From Chelydra serpentina (taxonomy: Eukaryota; Chordata; Testudines; Chelydridae): a stretch of 64,000 bases of DNA. The notes beneath the pieces are model-generated. The model saw only the letters and a program-made list of their open reading frames with translations, was not told where the DNA came from and searched no databases. The first letter of the stretch is position 1; the number at the start of each line of letters is the position of its first letter. Made by a program: the position numbers and the translations under genes. Below are positions 9,631 through 20,139 of the stretch, one piece after another. The DNA is taken from positions 434,001 through 498,000 of the forward strand of contig JBAIAC010000260.1 of assembly GCA_037349315.1 (NCBI GenBank). The letters run 5' to 3'.

Positions 9631-9702
9631 GGGGATGTAGCTCAGTGGTAGAGCACCTGCTTTGCATGTTTGAGGTCCCGAGTTCAATCCCCAGCATCTC
9701 CA
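9631..9702 (+). tRNA. tRNA-Ala (TGC), partly decayed
   Basis: The acceptor GGGGATG/CATCTCC keeps the G3:U70 pair that marks alanine tRNAs. The loop TTTGCAT gives anticodon TGC. The anticodon stem CCTGC/GTTTG has two mismatches and the T stem CCGAG/CCCAG has two, so folding is weakened. A T4 run follows at about 9,709. The paralogue at 17,185 is intact. Confidence 0.65.
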
Positions 9703-9835
9703 GGTTTGCTTTTCACCCGGCTGCTCTGCTCATGCCCAGCTGGGCTGTGGCTGACCTGTCTCCCTGCACAAGTTTCAATCTGAGCAGTGAGGGCAAAGTG
9801 CCAAGGGCAGGAGAGCTCTGGGGGGGTTCACCAAA

Positions 9836-10120
9836 GCTCCATCCAGCCCAGTGTCCTGTCTCCTGACAGGGGCCAATGCCAGGGGCCCCAGAGGGAATGA
9901 ACAGAACAGGGAATCAGCCAGTGATCATCCCCTGTTGCCTATTCCCAGCTCCTGGCAAACAGAGACTAGAGACACCATCCCTGCCCAGCCTGGCTAATAG
10001 CCATTGCTGGCCCTGTCCTCCATGAACGTATCTAGTTCTGTTTTGAGCCCTGTTCTAGTCTTGGCCTTTACAACATCCTCTGGGAGAAAGCTCCACAGGT
10101 TGACTGTTGTCGTGTGACCC
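9836..10120 (+). mobile_element. CR1-like fragment
   Basis: Contains TCCATCCAGCCCAGTGTCC, GGCCAATGCCAGGGG, GCCTGGCTAATAGCC and TCCATGAACGTATCTAG, a run I know from turtle CR1-related repeats. A second copy follows an Ala tRNA fragment at 46,960-47,215. Confidence 0.6.
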
Positions 10121-10179
10121 CCCCCTCCCCCTCCCCCTTCCCCTTCCCCTCCCCCTCTAAGGCAGCGGGTTTCAAACTT

Positions 10180-10735
10180 TTTTTCTGGTGACCCAGTTGA
10201 AGAAAATTGTTGATGCTCATGACCCAACGGAGCTGGGCATGAGGGGCTTGGGAGGGGCTCATGCCTGGGGCAGGGGGTTGGGGTGCAGGGTGAATGCTGC
10301 AGGGTGGGGCAGAGAATGAGGGGTTCAGGGTGTGAGGGGGGCTCTAGGCTGGGGCAGAGGGTTGGGGTGTAGGGGTGAAGGCTGAAGGGTGGGGCCAGGG
10401 ATGAGGGGTTTGGGGTGCAGGAGGGGCTCAGAGTTTGGGGGTCTCCAGGCTGGGGCAGGGGGTTGGGGTGTAGGGGTGAAGGCTGCAGGGTGGGGCCAGG
10501 GATGAGGGGTTTGGGGTACAGGAGGGGCTCAGAGTTTGAGGGGGGCTCCAGGCTGGGGCAGGGGCTTGGGGTGCAAAAGGGGGTCAGGGCTCTGGTGTGG
10601 GAGTGCTGGCTCTGGTGTGGGGCCAGGTATGAGGGTCTTGGGGTGCAGGAGGGGACTCCTGCTTTTGGGGGGAGCTCAAGTCTCAGGCAGGGGATTGGGG
10701 CACATGGTTGGGGTGTGGGGTTTACCTTGCGCGAC
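10180..10735 (+). repeat. G-rich minisatellite-like repeat
   Basis: Irregular tandem units of roughly 90-110 bp built from GGCTGGGGCAGGGGGTTGGGG, TGCAGGGTGGGGC and ATGAGGGGTT. It starts after TTTCAAACTTTTTTTCTGG. A shorter copy with the same start is at 47,250-47,630. Long G runs suggest quadruplex potential. No gene, although frames of 140-257 aa are open. Confidence 0.75.
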
Positions 10736-10814
10736 TCCTGGTCAATGGAACAATGGGGTGGGGGCATTGGCAGGGATTCAGGTGTGGGCAGATACCCTGC
10801 CTTAGCCAGAGCCG

Positions 10815-10888
10815 GGCACCACGGCTTAGCTGGTTAAAGCCCCTGTCTTGTAAACAGGAGATCCTGGGTTTGACTCCCAGTGGTGCCT
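10815..10888 (+). tRNA. tRNA-Thr (TGT)
   Basis: The acceptor GGCACCA pairs with TGGTGCC. The stem CCTGT/ACAGG encloses CTTGTAA, anticodon TGT, reading ACA. The T arm is CTGGG TTTGACT CCCAG, with a T-for-C change at the third base of the loop, in the B box, that could weaken transcription. A TTTT run lies about 13 nt downstream. Sister genes are at 28,846 and 60,136 (minus). Confidence 0.85.
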
Positions 10889-10904
10889 TGTTAAGTGGCT
10901 TTTG

Positions 10905-10992
10905 GGGCACCTGGTATTGGCTAATGTCAGAAGAAAAGATACAGAGCTAGATGGACCTTCGGTCTAGCCCAGTCTGGCTGTTCCTATGGTTT
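10905..10992 (-). mobile_element. CR1-like 3' fragment
   Basis: The reverse complement carries CAGACTGGGCTAGACCGAAGG and CTAGCTCTGTATC, as at 28,922-29,018 and 60,045-60,125, always 15-40 nt downstream of a Thr-TGT gene. It therefore travelled with that gene. Confidence 0.6.
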
Positions 10993-11037
10993 AAATTACA
11001 CTCCCAGGCACTGATAACAGAGTTATTGGAAGTATCA

Positions 11038-11100
11038 GAGGGGGAGCCGTGTTAGTCTGTATCTGTGTAGCCATGTTAGTCTGGATCTGCCGTGTTAATT
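11038..11100 (+). mobile_element. GTGTTAGTCTG-type dispersed repeat fragment
   Basis: Contains TATCAGAGGGGGAGCCGTG and TTAGTCTG twice, in a partial internal duplication. Same family as the longer copy at 25,552-25,682. Family name not certain. Confidence 0.5.
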
Positions 11101-11793
11101 CTGGATTTGGGGCTCACCAACAGGTCCTGTAGTCACTGGGTCAGTGATCCCCCCCAGGGGTGTTTCCTTGCCTGGGTGAATGAGACCCCAGACTGTTGTC
11201 CCCATCCCCTGGGGTCCCATCACTCCCCTACCCAAGGACAGCTCAGTCCCCACATGTGCTCTCAAGGCGGGGTGAGCGGCTCCTGGCGCTCCACTCCCCA
11301 GCTCCACCAGTTCTGCTCTCTCCTCCCCCGGTCTCCTGAGACTTCAGGCCTCAGCGCTGGGCTGGACCCAAGCCTGGCAGGGACTGGCAACACCCAGACA
11401 CCTTCTGCCTGGGAGAGGCTCCCCACAGAGCCCACCTCGCGCTGCTGTAGGAGGGAGCCCGCAATCAGAAGCCAAAGCTCCAAACATTCCTCCCATCCTG
11501 CGTCAGACAGGGCAGCCGGATCAGCACCTTCACGGGAAGGCAGCAACAGAGGCAAGGAGACCGAGCTTCCACCTCCACCAGGTGAGAACGCAGCCATCTG
11601 GGAGGGACCTGCTATCTGCCCAGAGGCCTTTATTCCTCCAGCCTCCGGGGACAGAGGGGATGTCAGGAAGTTGCCCCTTCAATCCCACACAGAAAAAGGC
11701 CCGTCTTAGGAAAGGCAAAATCCTGAGGAGAAAAAGCAACATCAAAGAGGACTCCCAAGAGACAGATGTTTAACATTTTAATGAATAGTCACT
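11101..11793. other. Unique intergenic sequence
   Basis: GC-moderate, with a 205-aa open frame (11,092-11,709) lacking any recognisable domain or splice-site support. I see no gene. The last 100 bp resemble the 3' flanks of other Lys genes. Confidence 0.4.
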
Positions 11794-11866
11794 CACCTGA
11801 CCAGGGACTTGAACCCTGGACCCTCAGATTAAAAGTCTGATGCTCTACCAACTGAGCTAGCCAGGC
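11794..11866 (-). tRNA. tRNA-Lys (TTT)
   Basis: The best Lys copy in the window. The acceptor GCCTGGC pairs with GTCAGGT (wobbles at 1:72 and 6:67) and ends in G73. The stem TCAGA/TCTGA encloses CTTTTAA, anticodon TTT, reading AAA and AAG. The T arm CAGGG TTCAAGT CCCTG is perfect. No T4 run in the first 20 nt downstream. Confidence 0.88.
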
Positions 11867-12595
11867 TCATGAAAACAATAAAGCAAGTTGGTGTGAAGGA
11901 GAAACTATGCAAGAAAAAGCAAGCAGGAAACAATAGGGAAAACCTACTGCTCTTTCTCTCTCTTCCCAGCCCTAGCCTGGACTCATATTATTGCTGGTTA
12001 AGAAGAGGGGAAAGTATTTGCATCTACCAGCCTTTTATAGCTGTACAAGAATCAGGCACAATACAGAGGTACCCATCTGCGAGTGCCGAATGGTTGGATT
12101 GGCTAAAGCAACCTGTAGAAGTCCATGGCACACTGGGATAGAAAGTCAAGTGTACATCATCATCATCAACATCATCATCATTTCAAAGGGATAATGATAG
12201 GAAGGGTCACAATGGACTAAGTAGCTACATAAAAAGCTCATTGGCTATTCATGCTCATTAGTGTCACTGTGGATTGAGCTTTTTTCCTCTCTGTCTCCCT
12301 TCTCGAACATCAGCAGTACTTTGAGCAGGTGTGTGGTTCCGTCAGATGCCCGCTGAGATTTCAGGATGCTGGGAAGGTGTCTCGAGACTGTGAAAATCAA
12401 AGCTCTGTCCAGTGACTCATAGCATAATATGGGCATGTTCCCACCGTGCACCTTAAATCCCAGTTTTTATACCATTTTATAGAAAGAGACCTGTGCAAAT
12501 AATTTAATTTTTTGCTTGCTACCTACCCAAACCAACATTATAATAACAATAATATTTGAGGTTGACCCAAGATGAATTTTTGACAGATTGGTGAC
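11867..12595. other. AT-rich unique sequence with a CAT microsatellite
   Basis: A (CATCAT)n tract with CAACAT interruption at about 12,155-12,181. The first 60 bp share the GTTTGGTGCAGAAGAGAAACT-type flank of other Lys genes. No gene recognised. Confidence 0.5.
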
Positions 12596-12599
12596 AAGC

Positions 12600-12665
12600 G
12601 ATCACCTCCTTAGTGGTTAGAATGCAGAACTGCCAGTACCTGGGTTCGATTCCTGCTGAAGGAAA
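12600..12665 (+). pseudogene. tRNA-like relic with A and B boxes
   Basis: TTAGTGGTTAGAATGC resembles an A box and GGGTTCGATTCC a B box, spaced as in a tRNA. ACTGCCAGT lies where a Gly-GCC anticodon loop would be. Stems do not close well. It could be an old tRNA-Gly copy or a SINE head. Confidence 0.35.
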
Positions 12666-13279
12666 GAAACTTTCCCTTGACACATATCAAACAAATGACA
12701 CTTTTCTAGACCCTCAGAGCAGAAATTAGGCATGTTTCCAATGTGGACCGTTTATACAAACAGAGCTGTGCAAATCATTTGTTGTTTTTCTTACTAGTTA
12801 ACCAAACCAATAGAATAATTCAGGCAGACCCCAGATGATTTTTTAAATTTTTCCTCCTGAAAGAAAACTAAAACTATTGTTTCAAGTGTCAGCAGGAGGC
12901 TGGGCTGGAGGGCAGGTCAGGCCCGAGGGGAACGGTGGGGCAACCGCAAAGAAAAACACCGACTCTTCGGATGCCTGGACACTCTGCGCCTAATTAATGC
13001 CACAGCATCGTATCCCCTTTGGCAGAGCTGCTGTGAGGAGCATCTTCAGCGACGAAGGCAGGTCCCTGCAGCAGTGGCTCTCCGGGGTTCTTGAAGGAGA
13101 GCTTCTTTCCTTCCCCTCGCTGAGAAAGAGCAAGAGAAGACAGAAAGCTCACATGGGCCCACTGGGCACACCAGCCCACGCTGCTTTTCCCTGCCGGGGA
13201 GCGTGAAATAAGGGACTCGTGGCAGGTAAAGCCACTGCTGCGCTTCCAGAAAACAGCCCAGCCCTGAGCCCACAGAGCA
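12666..13279. other. Spacer; right part duplicated near 59.3 kb
   Basis: From about 13,030 it matches 59,220-59,508 (GAGCTTCTTTCCTTCCCC and CCACTGCTGCGCTTCCAG). No gene. The left part is AT-rich and unmatched. Confidence 0.5.
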
Positions 13280-13352
13280 GGCTAAAGGCTGGGGGTGAAC
13301 AAAGGATCTCTAGATCTTCAGTCTAATGCTCTCCTGACTGAGCTACTTCAGC
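13280..13352 (-). pseudogene. tRNA-Phe-like gene (GAA), decayed T stem
   Basis: The acceptor GCTGAAG pairs with CTTTAGC. The stem TTAGA/TCTAG encloses CTGAAGA, anticodon GAA. The T stem is CTTTG against CCAGC with two mismatches. The sister copy at 59,508 shares the unusual GCTGAAG acceptor and CTGACTGAG D arm. Possibly still transcribed. Confidence 0.65.
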
Positions 13353-13666
13353 ACCTACAAGGGACCTCTTTAGGCTGCTGCTTCTCTGTCTGGGATGTTT
13401 CTGTCAGTCCTGGCACACAAGAAGGACATCATTGCGAGAGGCCCAGGAGGGCCAGATGAATTCTTGTCGGCCTCACTCAGCCCTGTGAAGTGTTACCCTG
13501 GACTCAGCTCTCCATTGGTCTGTCTGCTTTGGGGCAGGGACCATAACACGTCCTGCTGCATTCGTTATTTCAAAGGGTGGTTTAGGATTTTCAGTCTCAG
13601 ACTGAAGTAGATGACCCGACAAACACAGTGTCAGTCTTGTCTAAAGAAGTGGCTTGGAGAGACTAT

Positions 13667-13739
13667 TCCCACGTGGCCTAATGGATCAAGCGTCTGACTT
13701 TGGTTCAGAAGATTGAAGATTCAAGTCCCTTCGTGGTTG
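13667..13739 (+). pseudogene. tRNA-Arg-like gene with TTG (Gln) anticodon
   Basis: The body follows vertebrate Arg-TCG: CACGTGGCCTAATGG, stem TCTGA/TCAGA, then GAAGATTGA and a CCCTTCGTGGTT end. The loop is CTTTGGT, so the anticodon is TTG instead of TCG, a C-to-T change at position 35. C35 is the main ArgRS identity base. The acceptor tip (TC against TT) is also unpaired. No second copy in the window. Confidence 0.7.
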
Positions 13740-14017
13740 TGCTTGTGCAGTTTTCTCTTTGTGCTGAAAGTCCTGCTCCCTTCAGGGCTGGAGCCTCTTC
13801 TTGGCGGCTCAGGCCAATGATCTGGGTTCAGCTAGAGCCTGGGAAGGAGGTTGTCAGGGTTCACTCTGAACTCCAGTGTACAGATGTAGGGACCTGTATG
13901 AAACACCCCCTAAGCTTATTTTTACCAGTTTAGGATAAAAACGTCCCCCAGGCACGTTTTTGTCCTTGAACTGCATGCTGCCACCACCAAGTGATTTAAA
14001 CAAACATTCAGGGAGGG

Positions 14018-14735
14018 TGCAACGAAGTGGGACTGTTCCTAATGTTTCCTCTGAATACTGAGTGGGTGCCTCAGTTTCCCCTATGCCTCAGTTTCCCCTA
14101 TGCATTTCTTAAGTCTCTAGGTGGTGGGATAAGGGTGTGTGATTGTTGCAAAGCCCTAGAGGGCCAGTGTGATGACACAAAATGGCCGACACCCTGTCTC
14201 CTGGCAACTGCTGGCCTGGGCCCCTCCCCTGCAAAGGTGCTGGCTGAAGGGGTTGGAGAACAAAGGGATCAGGTGATCTCCTGGCCCAGGAAGGAGACAA
14301 AGGCACAGGTGGGGCTGGAGAGTTTGGAGCTGGCTGGGCACATGGAGGGAGGTCCAGATGGGCTCTGGCCTCCCCACACCCCAAGATGGACCTGACTGAG
14401 GGGTCCTGTTCTCTGTACCTACAAGCTCTGGTTTAGACCCTGTTCCTGTCGTCTAATAAACCTTCTGTTTTACTGGCTGGCTGAGAGTCACGTCTGACTG
14501 TGGAGTTGGGGGCAGGGCGCCCTGTCTCCCCCACGAGCCTCACCAGTGAGGACTCGCTGCGGTGAAGAAGGGGATGCTGAACGCTCCAGGGTCAGCCCCA
14601 GGAAGGTGGAAGCTGGGGAAGCTTCTTGCCCTGGAGACAGTCGGCTCAGCGAGGAGGCTCCTCCAGAGTCCTGACTGGCTTCGTAGGGAGCAGTTCCAGA
14701 GAATCGCCCGACAGGGGCATCGACAGAGCAGTGAC
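14018..14735 (+). mobile_element. Solo LTR-like element, copy B
   Basis: Duplicate of 120-824: starts TGCAACGAAG, with AATAAA at 14,455-14,460 and the same GAGAGTCACGTCTGAC tail. It carries CACCAGTGAGGACTCGC near 14,540, missing from copy A, so copy A has a small deletion there. Confidence 0.6.
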
Positions 14736-14747
14736 TGGGGAGCCCAG

Positions 14748-15135
14748 CCCCTCACAGCCCCTCCCCCTCACACTGACACCTCCATGGACCCTCCCCTCAC
14801 AGCTCCTCCCCCTCACACTGACACCCCCATGGACCCTCCCCCTCACAGCCCCTCCCCCTCACACTGACACCTCCATGGACCCTCCCCGCACAGCCCCTCC
14901 CCTCACACTGACACCCCCATGGACCCTCCCCCTCACAGCCCCTCCCCCTCACACTGACACCCCCATGGACCCTCCCCCTCACAGCCCCTCCCCTTCACAC
15001 TGACACCCCCATGGACCCTCCCCCTCACAGCCCCTCTCCCTCACTCTGACACCCCCGTGGACCCTCCCCTCACAGCCCCTCCCCCTCACACTGACACCCC
15101 CATGAACCCTCCCCCTCACAGCCCCTCCCTTCACA
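14748..15135. repeat. 45/46-bp minisatellite, short allele
   Basis: About 8 units of the repeat at 835-1,470, with the same flanks (CAGCCCCTCACAGCCCC before, TTCACACACGCAGGGAC after). Confidence 0.9.
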
Positions 15136-16205
15136 CACGCAGGGACTTGTTCGCTGGGCTCTGACATTACAAACCCAGGGGGGAGGTTTCTGAGGATTTA
15201 CTCTCTGAGCCCCTCCCCCTCTCACCGCTCCCCTGAGTGCAGAGGGGCTGGGCTCAGGCAGCCAGTTTCACCCAGGGATTTCCCAGCCCAGCCCCCCGAG
15301 TCTCCTCTGCCCGTATCTACCAGTGACACTGCGCGTGGGCGGCGGCTACAAGGGGCTCGGGGAGGCTGAGCCTCCCCAAACGGGGCAAGAAATGCTGGTG
15401 GGACGCACCCCCCTTCCCCCTGGGCCTGTCGTGCTGGGCTTTCTCCTGGGTGTGCAGCTGTGCCCTGAACTCACGAGTTTCCCTCGTTTCAGAGGCAACA
15501 CGTGCAGAGGGCGGGATGTGGGGCCATGTGCCCCACCTGGGTTAGCATCCCTGCTACAGCATGGGGTGCTGCCAGGCTCCCTCCCTGCACAGCAGCGGCT
15601 GGAGGGGGGAGTGGAGCGGGGCTGCCTTTGCTGCTTCCTCTCCCGGCATTGTTCACTCCTGGGAGGGGTGTTGATGGTAAGGGGGTGGGGCTGAACCTTG
15701 AAATTGTGCCCCCCACCCCCGACTCTTTCAGCAGAGACCAGTCGTCTGTGCCTGGTTTCCAGCTCCTCAGCCAGTGGATAATGTGCTATTCTGTCCCGGA
15801 GTGGCCGTCCCTGACTTTCTGTCTCAGGAAGGGGAGGGAAAAGGAATCTCTTTTCAAACCCCCAGTCCCACCGCTGACCGAGGGGTGACTTTCTAAGCTC
15901 CCGCTACAGTGGAGGATTTAGCATTAGTGGAGCTCTGTGCGCATAAACATTCCCCATTCATCACAGCCCTGGTATGTCTCCAGTCGCCGCTGTCCCCTGG
16001 TACCAGCAAAGGACGTTTCCCACCATCCAGGAGACCCCAGCCTGGGAGTAAAGTCAGCTTCAGGCTTCTCCCCTCTCTCTTCTTGGAATCCAGTTCATGT
16101 TTGTACCATGAGTTACAGCAGCCGAACCCCCCGAGTCTGGATCAATGTCACAAGGTCCCAGTGTCTCCATGGAAAACAATTTGTTAAATCCCAGGTGAGT
16201 GGAGT
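15136..16205. other. Intergenic, no gene
   Basis: To 15,416 it is duplicated with 1,460-1,744. Beyond that no repeat family or convincing coding frame is visible. Frames up to 169 aa have no recognisable domain. Confidence 0.4.
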
Positions 16206-16815
16206 TAAATCAATTCTCAGCCTGAGTCCTTCGCTCTTAATCCTGAGGATATTGTCCCACCATGGGGCCATTTCCCGCCTCTCTTTCAGACAGAAGCACA
16301 ATTTCCTTTGCACAGACCCAGGAACAGCGAGATCTGTCTCCGTCCCTTGTGCAAAGCAGGGGGGCAAATTCCCTGGACCCGTCCTCTCCTGCAATGGAAC
16401 CAATGGACGAGCAGGGGGCCCTGGGCCCATCCAGCCCTGCCAGTGAGATGTTCCCTCCCCTTCTCCTTAGCGCTGCTGTTGTTATTTCATGGAGTGTCTG
16501 GGACGGGGAGAAAGCTGAGTTCACTCCAGGTGGAGGGAAAAAAGGACCCTGAAAATCTCAGGGCCTCGGGGAAAACCCAACCGCTGCTACCGGGAAAACT
16601 GCGGTGCTGGAGATCTGCACGGGACAGGGACTGTGTGAACTGTCCAGGTGGGGAATGAATAACAATCTACGGCTAGATCCACCTCATTCACCACCGACAC
16701 AGGCTAATCACGCTGCAGAGAGACGGGAAACCGGGAGCGATTCTTTGCTGTTCAGCCATAGACACAGTGACCCAATTGCACCGCAGTGAATGTGCCGGGG
16801 AAAGCTGGACTTTAC
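16206..16815 (+). repeat. tRNA-associated spacer unit, long form
   Basis: Most complete copy of the Ala spacer. Distal part: CTCTTAATCCTGAGGATATTG to CTTCTCCTTAGCGC. Proximal part: TTATTTCATGGAGTGTC to GCAGTGAATGTGCC. Near-identical at 36,310-36,910 and, inverted, at 54,220-54,750 plus 56,190-56,280. The diverged Ser/Arg-type spacers (42,820-43,280; 62,035-62,300) keep the order of landmarks such as TTTCCTTTGCACAGA and CTTGCTGTTCAGCCAT. Confidence 0.75.
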
Positions 16816-17184
16816 AGGCCGGTGGAAATAGCAGATCCTAGAAACACCTGGAGCTCCCCACCCCACTTCTGCCACCAGGGGCAGGGGTTGAGCTGCTCAA
16901 AGCGCCTCCCCACCACCATGACCTTCCAGCAGGGGGTGGCAGCACCCCCCCAATGCAGGGGAGAGGCTGAGTGTATCTCTGCACCCTGAGTCCAGGGCAC
17001 AACTCTCTCTCCCCACACATAGAATCTGGCTCTGCCGCAAAGTGACCCCAAAGAACCAGCAACCTCCAGGACAGCAGGATCGGCCTCAGAGCAGGGACTG
17101 TGTCCCCCAGGCTGCTGTGAGGCCACGGGATGCTCTGGAGACAGGAGGGCTCTGAGTGTAACCCAGAGCCAACCCAGCCCATCT
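16816..17184. other. Ala gene 5' flank
   Basis: Shared with 36,911-37,289 and, inverted, with 53,841-54,220, including CCACCACCATGACCTTCC and GCAGGGGAGAGGCTGAG. No gene. Confidence 0.6.
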
Positions 17185-17256
17185 GGGGATGTAGCTCAGT
17201 GGTGGAGCGCATGCTTTGCATGTATGAGGCCCTGGGTTCAATCCCCAGCATCTCCA
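17185..17256 (+). tRNA. tRNA-Ala (TGC)
   Basis: Intact Ala gene. The acceptor GGGGATG/CATCTCC has G3:U70. The anticodon stem CATGC/GTATG has one wobble and encloses TTTGCAT, anticodon TGC, reading GCA. The T arm CTGGG TTCAATC CCCAG is perfect. A CTTTT terminator starts at about 17,262. This is the cognate parent type of the TGT-anticodon copies at 37,290 and 53,769, which lie in duplicates of the same block. Confidence 0.92.
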
Positions 17257-17993
17257 AGTTCTCTTTTCACCCTGCTGCTTTGCTCATGCCCGGAGGGGAG
17301 GCTCCCCAGCAGTCTCCCTGCGTGAGTTTCAGTCCTGCTCAGTGAGGGGCAAGTGCCAATTGCAGGGAAGGTCTGTGGGGGTTTCTACTCCTATGTCACC
17401 TGGGTACTTTTAAGATTCCCACCCGCTGTGCTTGCTGGGACGATGGCGGATGAGGAAGGAGAAGGTACGGGAGGGAAAGGTCCCATCTGCACAGACTGAG
17501 AGGCCAGGAAACGGAGGGGCAGTCAGTGCTCAGAGAGGTCAGTGATTTACACCCCCCAGGGGACACTGTCTTTTGGAGGCGAACAGCCAACAGCGCCTCC
17601 CCAGGCTTTGGCAGAATGAACGGTGCCGTTCTTCTAACCCCACTGAGCCGCACTGAGGCTCTTAACTTCTGTCCTGCCTTCCTCAGTACGACCTTCCTCC
17701 TTTGCCCCATTCCCACCTCACTTCCTCCTTTGCCAAGTCACACAAGGGAGGCCAGCAGGGAGACCGGCCTCCCTGGGCCAACCTCCAAGGGCTGAGGGGG
17801 CCAAGCCACAAGGCTCCAAGAGGTGACTGGCCGAGATCCTCCAGCTTTCCCTGGCTGATGCTAAGGCGCTTTCTCAGCTCATTTCACCACCCTCTGTCCT
17901 GCAGGGGTTGGGGTTATCCCAAGGACAGGCCAGTGGCAGATTGAGAAGTGCCTTGCTGGACAGCTAGGGGAGTGGGGAAAAAGTTAACTGTCA

Positions 17994-18066
17994 TGTTTCT
18001 GCCTGGTTTCGAACCAGGGACCTTTTGCGTGTTAGGCAAACGTGATAACCACTACACTACAGAAAC
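17994..18066 (-). tRNA. tRNA-Val (AAC)
   Basis: The acceptor GTTTCTG pairs with CAGAAAC and ends in A73. The stem TTTGC/GCAAA encloses CTAACAC, anticodon AAC. The T arm CCTGG TTCGAAA CCAGG keeps the canonical TTCGAAA. The D arm TAGTGTAGTGGTTATCA matches vertebrate Val. A T5 terminator follows (AAAAA just left of 17,985 on the plus strand). Best Val gene in the window. Confidence 0.93.
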
Positions 18067-18415
18067 TTCCTTCAAATGCCAACCACTTGGCTGGTGCTCA
18101 CGCTGGCACACACTGATGGGCGAACCTGGACACAGTGGCAGCAGCCCTTCGAGAGATCAACTGGTAGAGCAAAGGACTGGAGCCGGAGCTCAGGAAGTCA
18201 ACCTTCTCTTGCCCTTGTGACTCCAGCTTGAAGGAGAGCTTCTTTTCCTTCCCCTTGCTGAGGAAGAGCAAGAGAAGAAGAAAAGCCCAGGTGGGAACAA
18301 GCCCCCACTGTCTTTTCCTGCTGGGGAGCCTGAAATGAGGGACTCGTGGTGGGTAGAGGTACCACTGCGCTTCGAGAAAACAGTCCACCCCTGCAGACAA
18401 AGGGACCAAAGAGCA

Positions 18416-18488
18416 TGCCAAAGTCCGGGATTGAACCAGGGACCTTTAGAGCTTCAGTCTAACGCTCTCCCAACTGAGCTACTTTGGC
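18416..18488 (-). tRNA. tRNA-Phe (GAA)
   Basis: The acceptor GCCAAAG pairs fully with CTTTGGC and ends in A73. The stem TTAGA/TCTAA encloses CTGAAGC, anticodon GAA, reading TTT/TTC. The T stem CCTGG/CCGGA has one end mismatch. The D arm AGCTCAGTTGGGAGAGC is canonical. It lies 350 bp from the Val gene, as in the inverted copy at 23,989/24,408. Confidence 0.9.
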
Positions 18489-19309
18489 CCCGACAGGACA
18501 CATTTCTGGCCTGCTGCTTCTCTGTCTGGGATGTTTTTGCCAGTCATGGCACACAAAAAGGACGTCATTGCGAGCGGCCCATGGAGGGAAGATTAATTTT
18601 TTTTCCTGCCTTGCTCATTTGCTTGCTTCCTTGACTTGCTTCCTCACCCCATTCCTGCCTTAGTTCCTGGGTTACCTGGTGGCTGAATGTGACTGGGGCC
18701 CAGCGGCACGGGGAGGAATTTGGGCAGCTAGACCCCACTAGCAAAACACCTGCCGCCATTTGCCACCCCACCCCGTTGTCCCTGGTTCAGCTACTGCAGC
18801 TCAAATTCTAAAAGACTCCCCCCCGCACCCAGCTCCCTGTCCTGCCTTCCCCATCTGGATCCTCAATGCCCCTCACACACTTTGTAAGAACAGGAGAATG
18901 GCCATACTGGGTCATACCAAAGGGGCTAAGGGGGGAGGCCTGCAGCCCATGACTCCATAGGTCTGGTAGGGGCTGGTACTCGCGACGCAGAGTGCTCTGA
19001 ACTCTGGGGGCCAGGCCTCTGGTGCTCTGAGCACTCAGGGTGTGGGGGCAGGTGCCCTGGGTGCTGGAGCCACTGGGGGCTGCACCATGCACCCACCCGA
19101 CACTCCGGGTGCTGGGGCTACTTGCCACCTGCCTACCCGGCATTTCCTCTCATTTGTGAGAGTGGATCTCAAATTGCTCCTATTTGCATCCTTTTCTTTT
19201 TTTAAATTATTAAACGCAGCTATCAAATGGTAGATATTGCAATTTCCTGAGGTTTTGAGGTGTTCCCTGGGTTTTTTAAGCACAGTCCTTTGTTTCTGGA
19301 GGGAGTCCA

Positions 19310-19830
19310 CACTGATTAGGCCTCAGCTGGAGTGTTATGTCCAATGCTGGGCACAATATTTCACGAAAGATGGGGACAAATAGGAGAAAGTGCAGAGAAG
19401 AGCAACAAAAATGATGAAAGCTCTAGAAAACGTGAGCTGTGAGGGAAGATTGAAAACAATTGGGTGTGTTTAGTCTGGAGAAGAGATGACCGAGAGGGGA
19501 CGTGATCACAGTTTTCAAGTACAGAAAAGGTTGTTACAAGGAGGGAGGGGACACATTATTCTTCATCTGAGGATAGGACAAGGACCAAGGGCTTAAATTG
19601 CAGCAAGGGTGGTTTAGGTTGGACATCAGGAAAAACTCCCTGTCTGTCAGGGCTGTTAAGCACTGGAGTGAATTCCCCAGGGAGGTTGTGGAATCTCTGT
19701 CAGGGGAGGTTTTTAAGAGCAGGTTCGACAAACACCTGTCAGGGATGGTCTAGATTATACTTATGAGTGCAGGGAGCTGGACTGGATGACCTCTCAAGGT
19801 CCCTTACAGTCCTATGATTCTATGATTCTG
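19310..19830 (+). mobile_element. CR1 LINE 3' end
   Basis: TTAGGCCTCAGCTGGAGTG and AGAGAAGAGCAACAAAAATG through to GGTCCCTTACAGTCC and the ATGATTCTATGATTCTG tail. This is the end of CR1 ORF2 and its 3' UTR. Frames are broken. The inverted copy is at 44,640-45,150. Confidence 0.85.
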
Positions 19831-20139
19831 CATATTGGAGGTTATGGGCTGGGGGTGGTTAAATCCCCCCCTCCCGCCGGCCTCATCTGATCAGATCCAC
19901 GGTCCCATTAAGCCTTGTATTTCTCCTCCCCCAGCAGACATCCTGTCTGTGGGAGTGGCCAATGCCGGAAATAGTAAAGGAAACTTCAACCCCTTCCCCA
20001 CGGACTGCACAATGACCCTTTCCATACGTTGTTACATGGGAACAGTCCCTCCTGAGCCCCCAGCCACAGAGCAGTTTGAGACATGAAGTGTGATGGTTAG
20101 CCCTGCCCTTTAATCCCCCTGCAGATACCCCATCCAAGA

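Larger units (their letters stand above)
17540..19310. repeat. Inverted duplication, left arm (Val-Phe block)
   Basis: Reverse complement of 23,151-24,850. It includes a Val gene, a Phe gene and the CCTGCCATTTGCC-rich distal part in the same order. The spacer between arms is about 3.8 kb. The left arm keeps both tRNA genes in better shape than the right. Confidence 0.8.

Noticed and set aside
10180..10767. 257-aa minus-strand proline-rich frame
   Set aside because: It is the complement of the G-rich repeat; the low-complexity protein is a composition effect.
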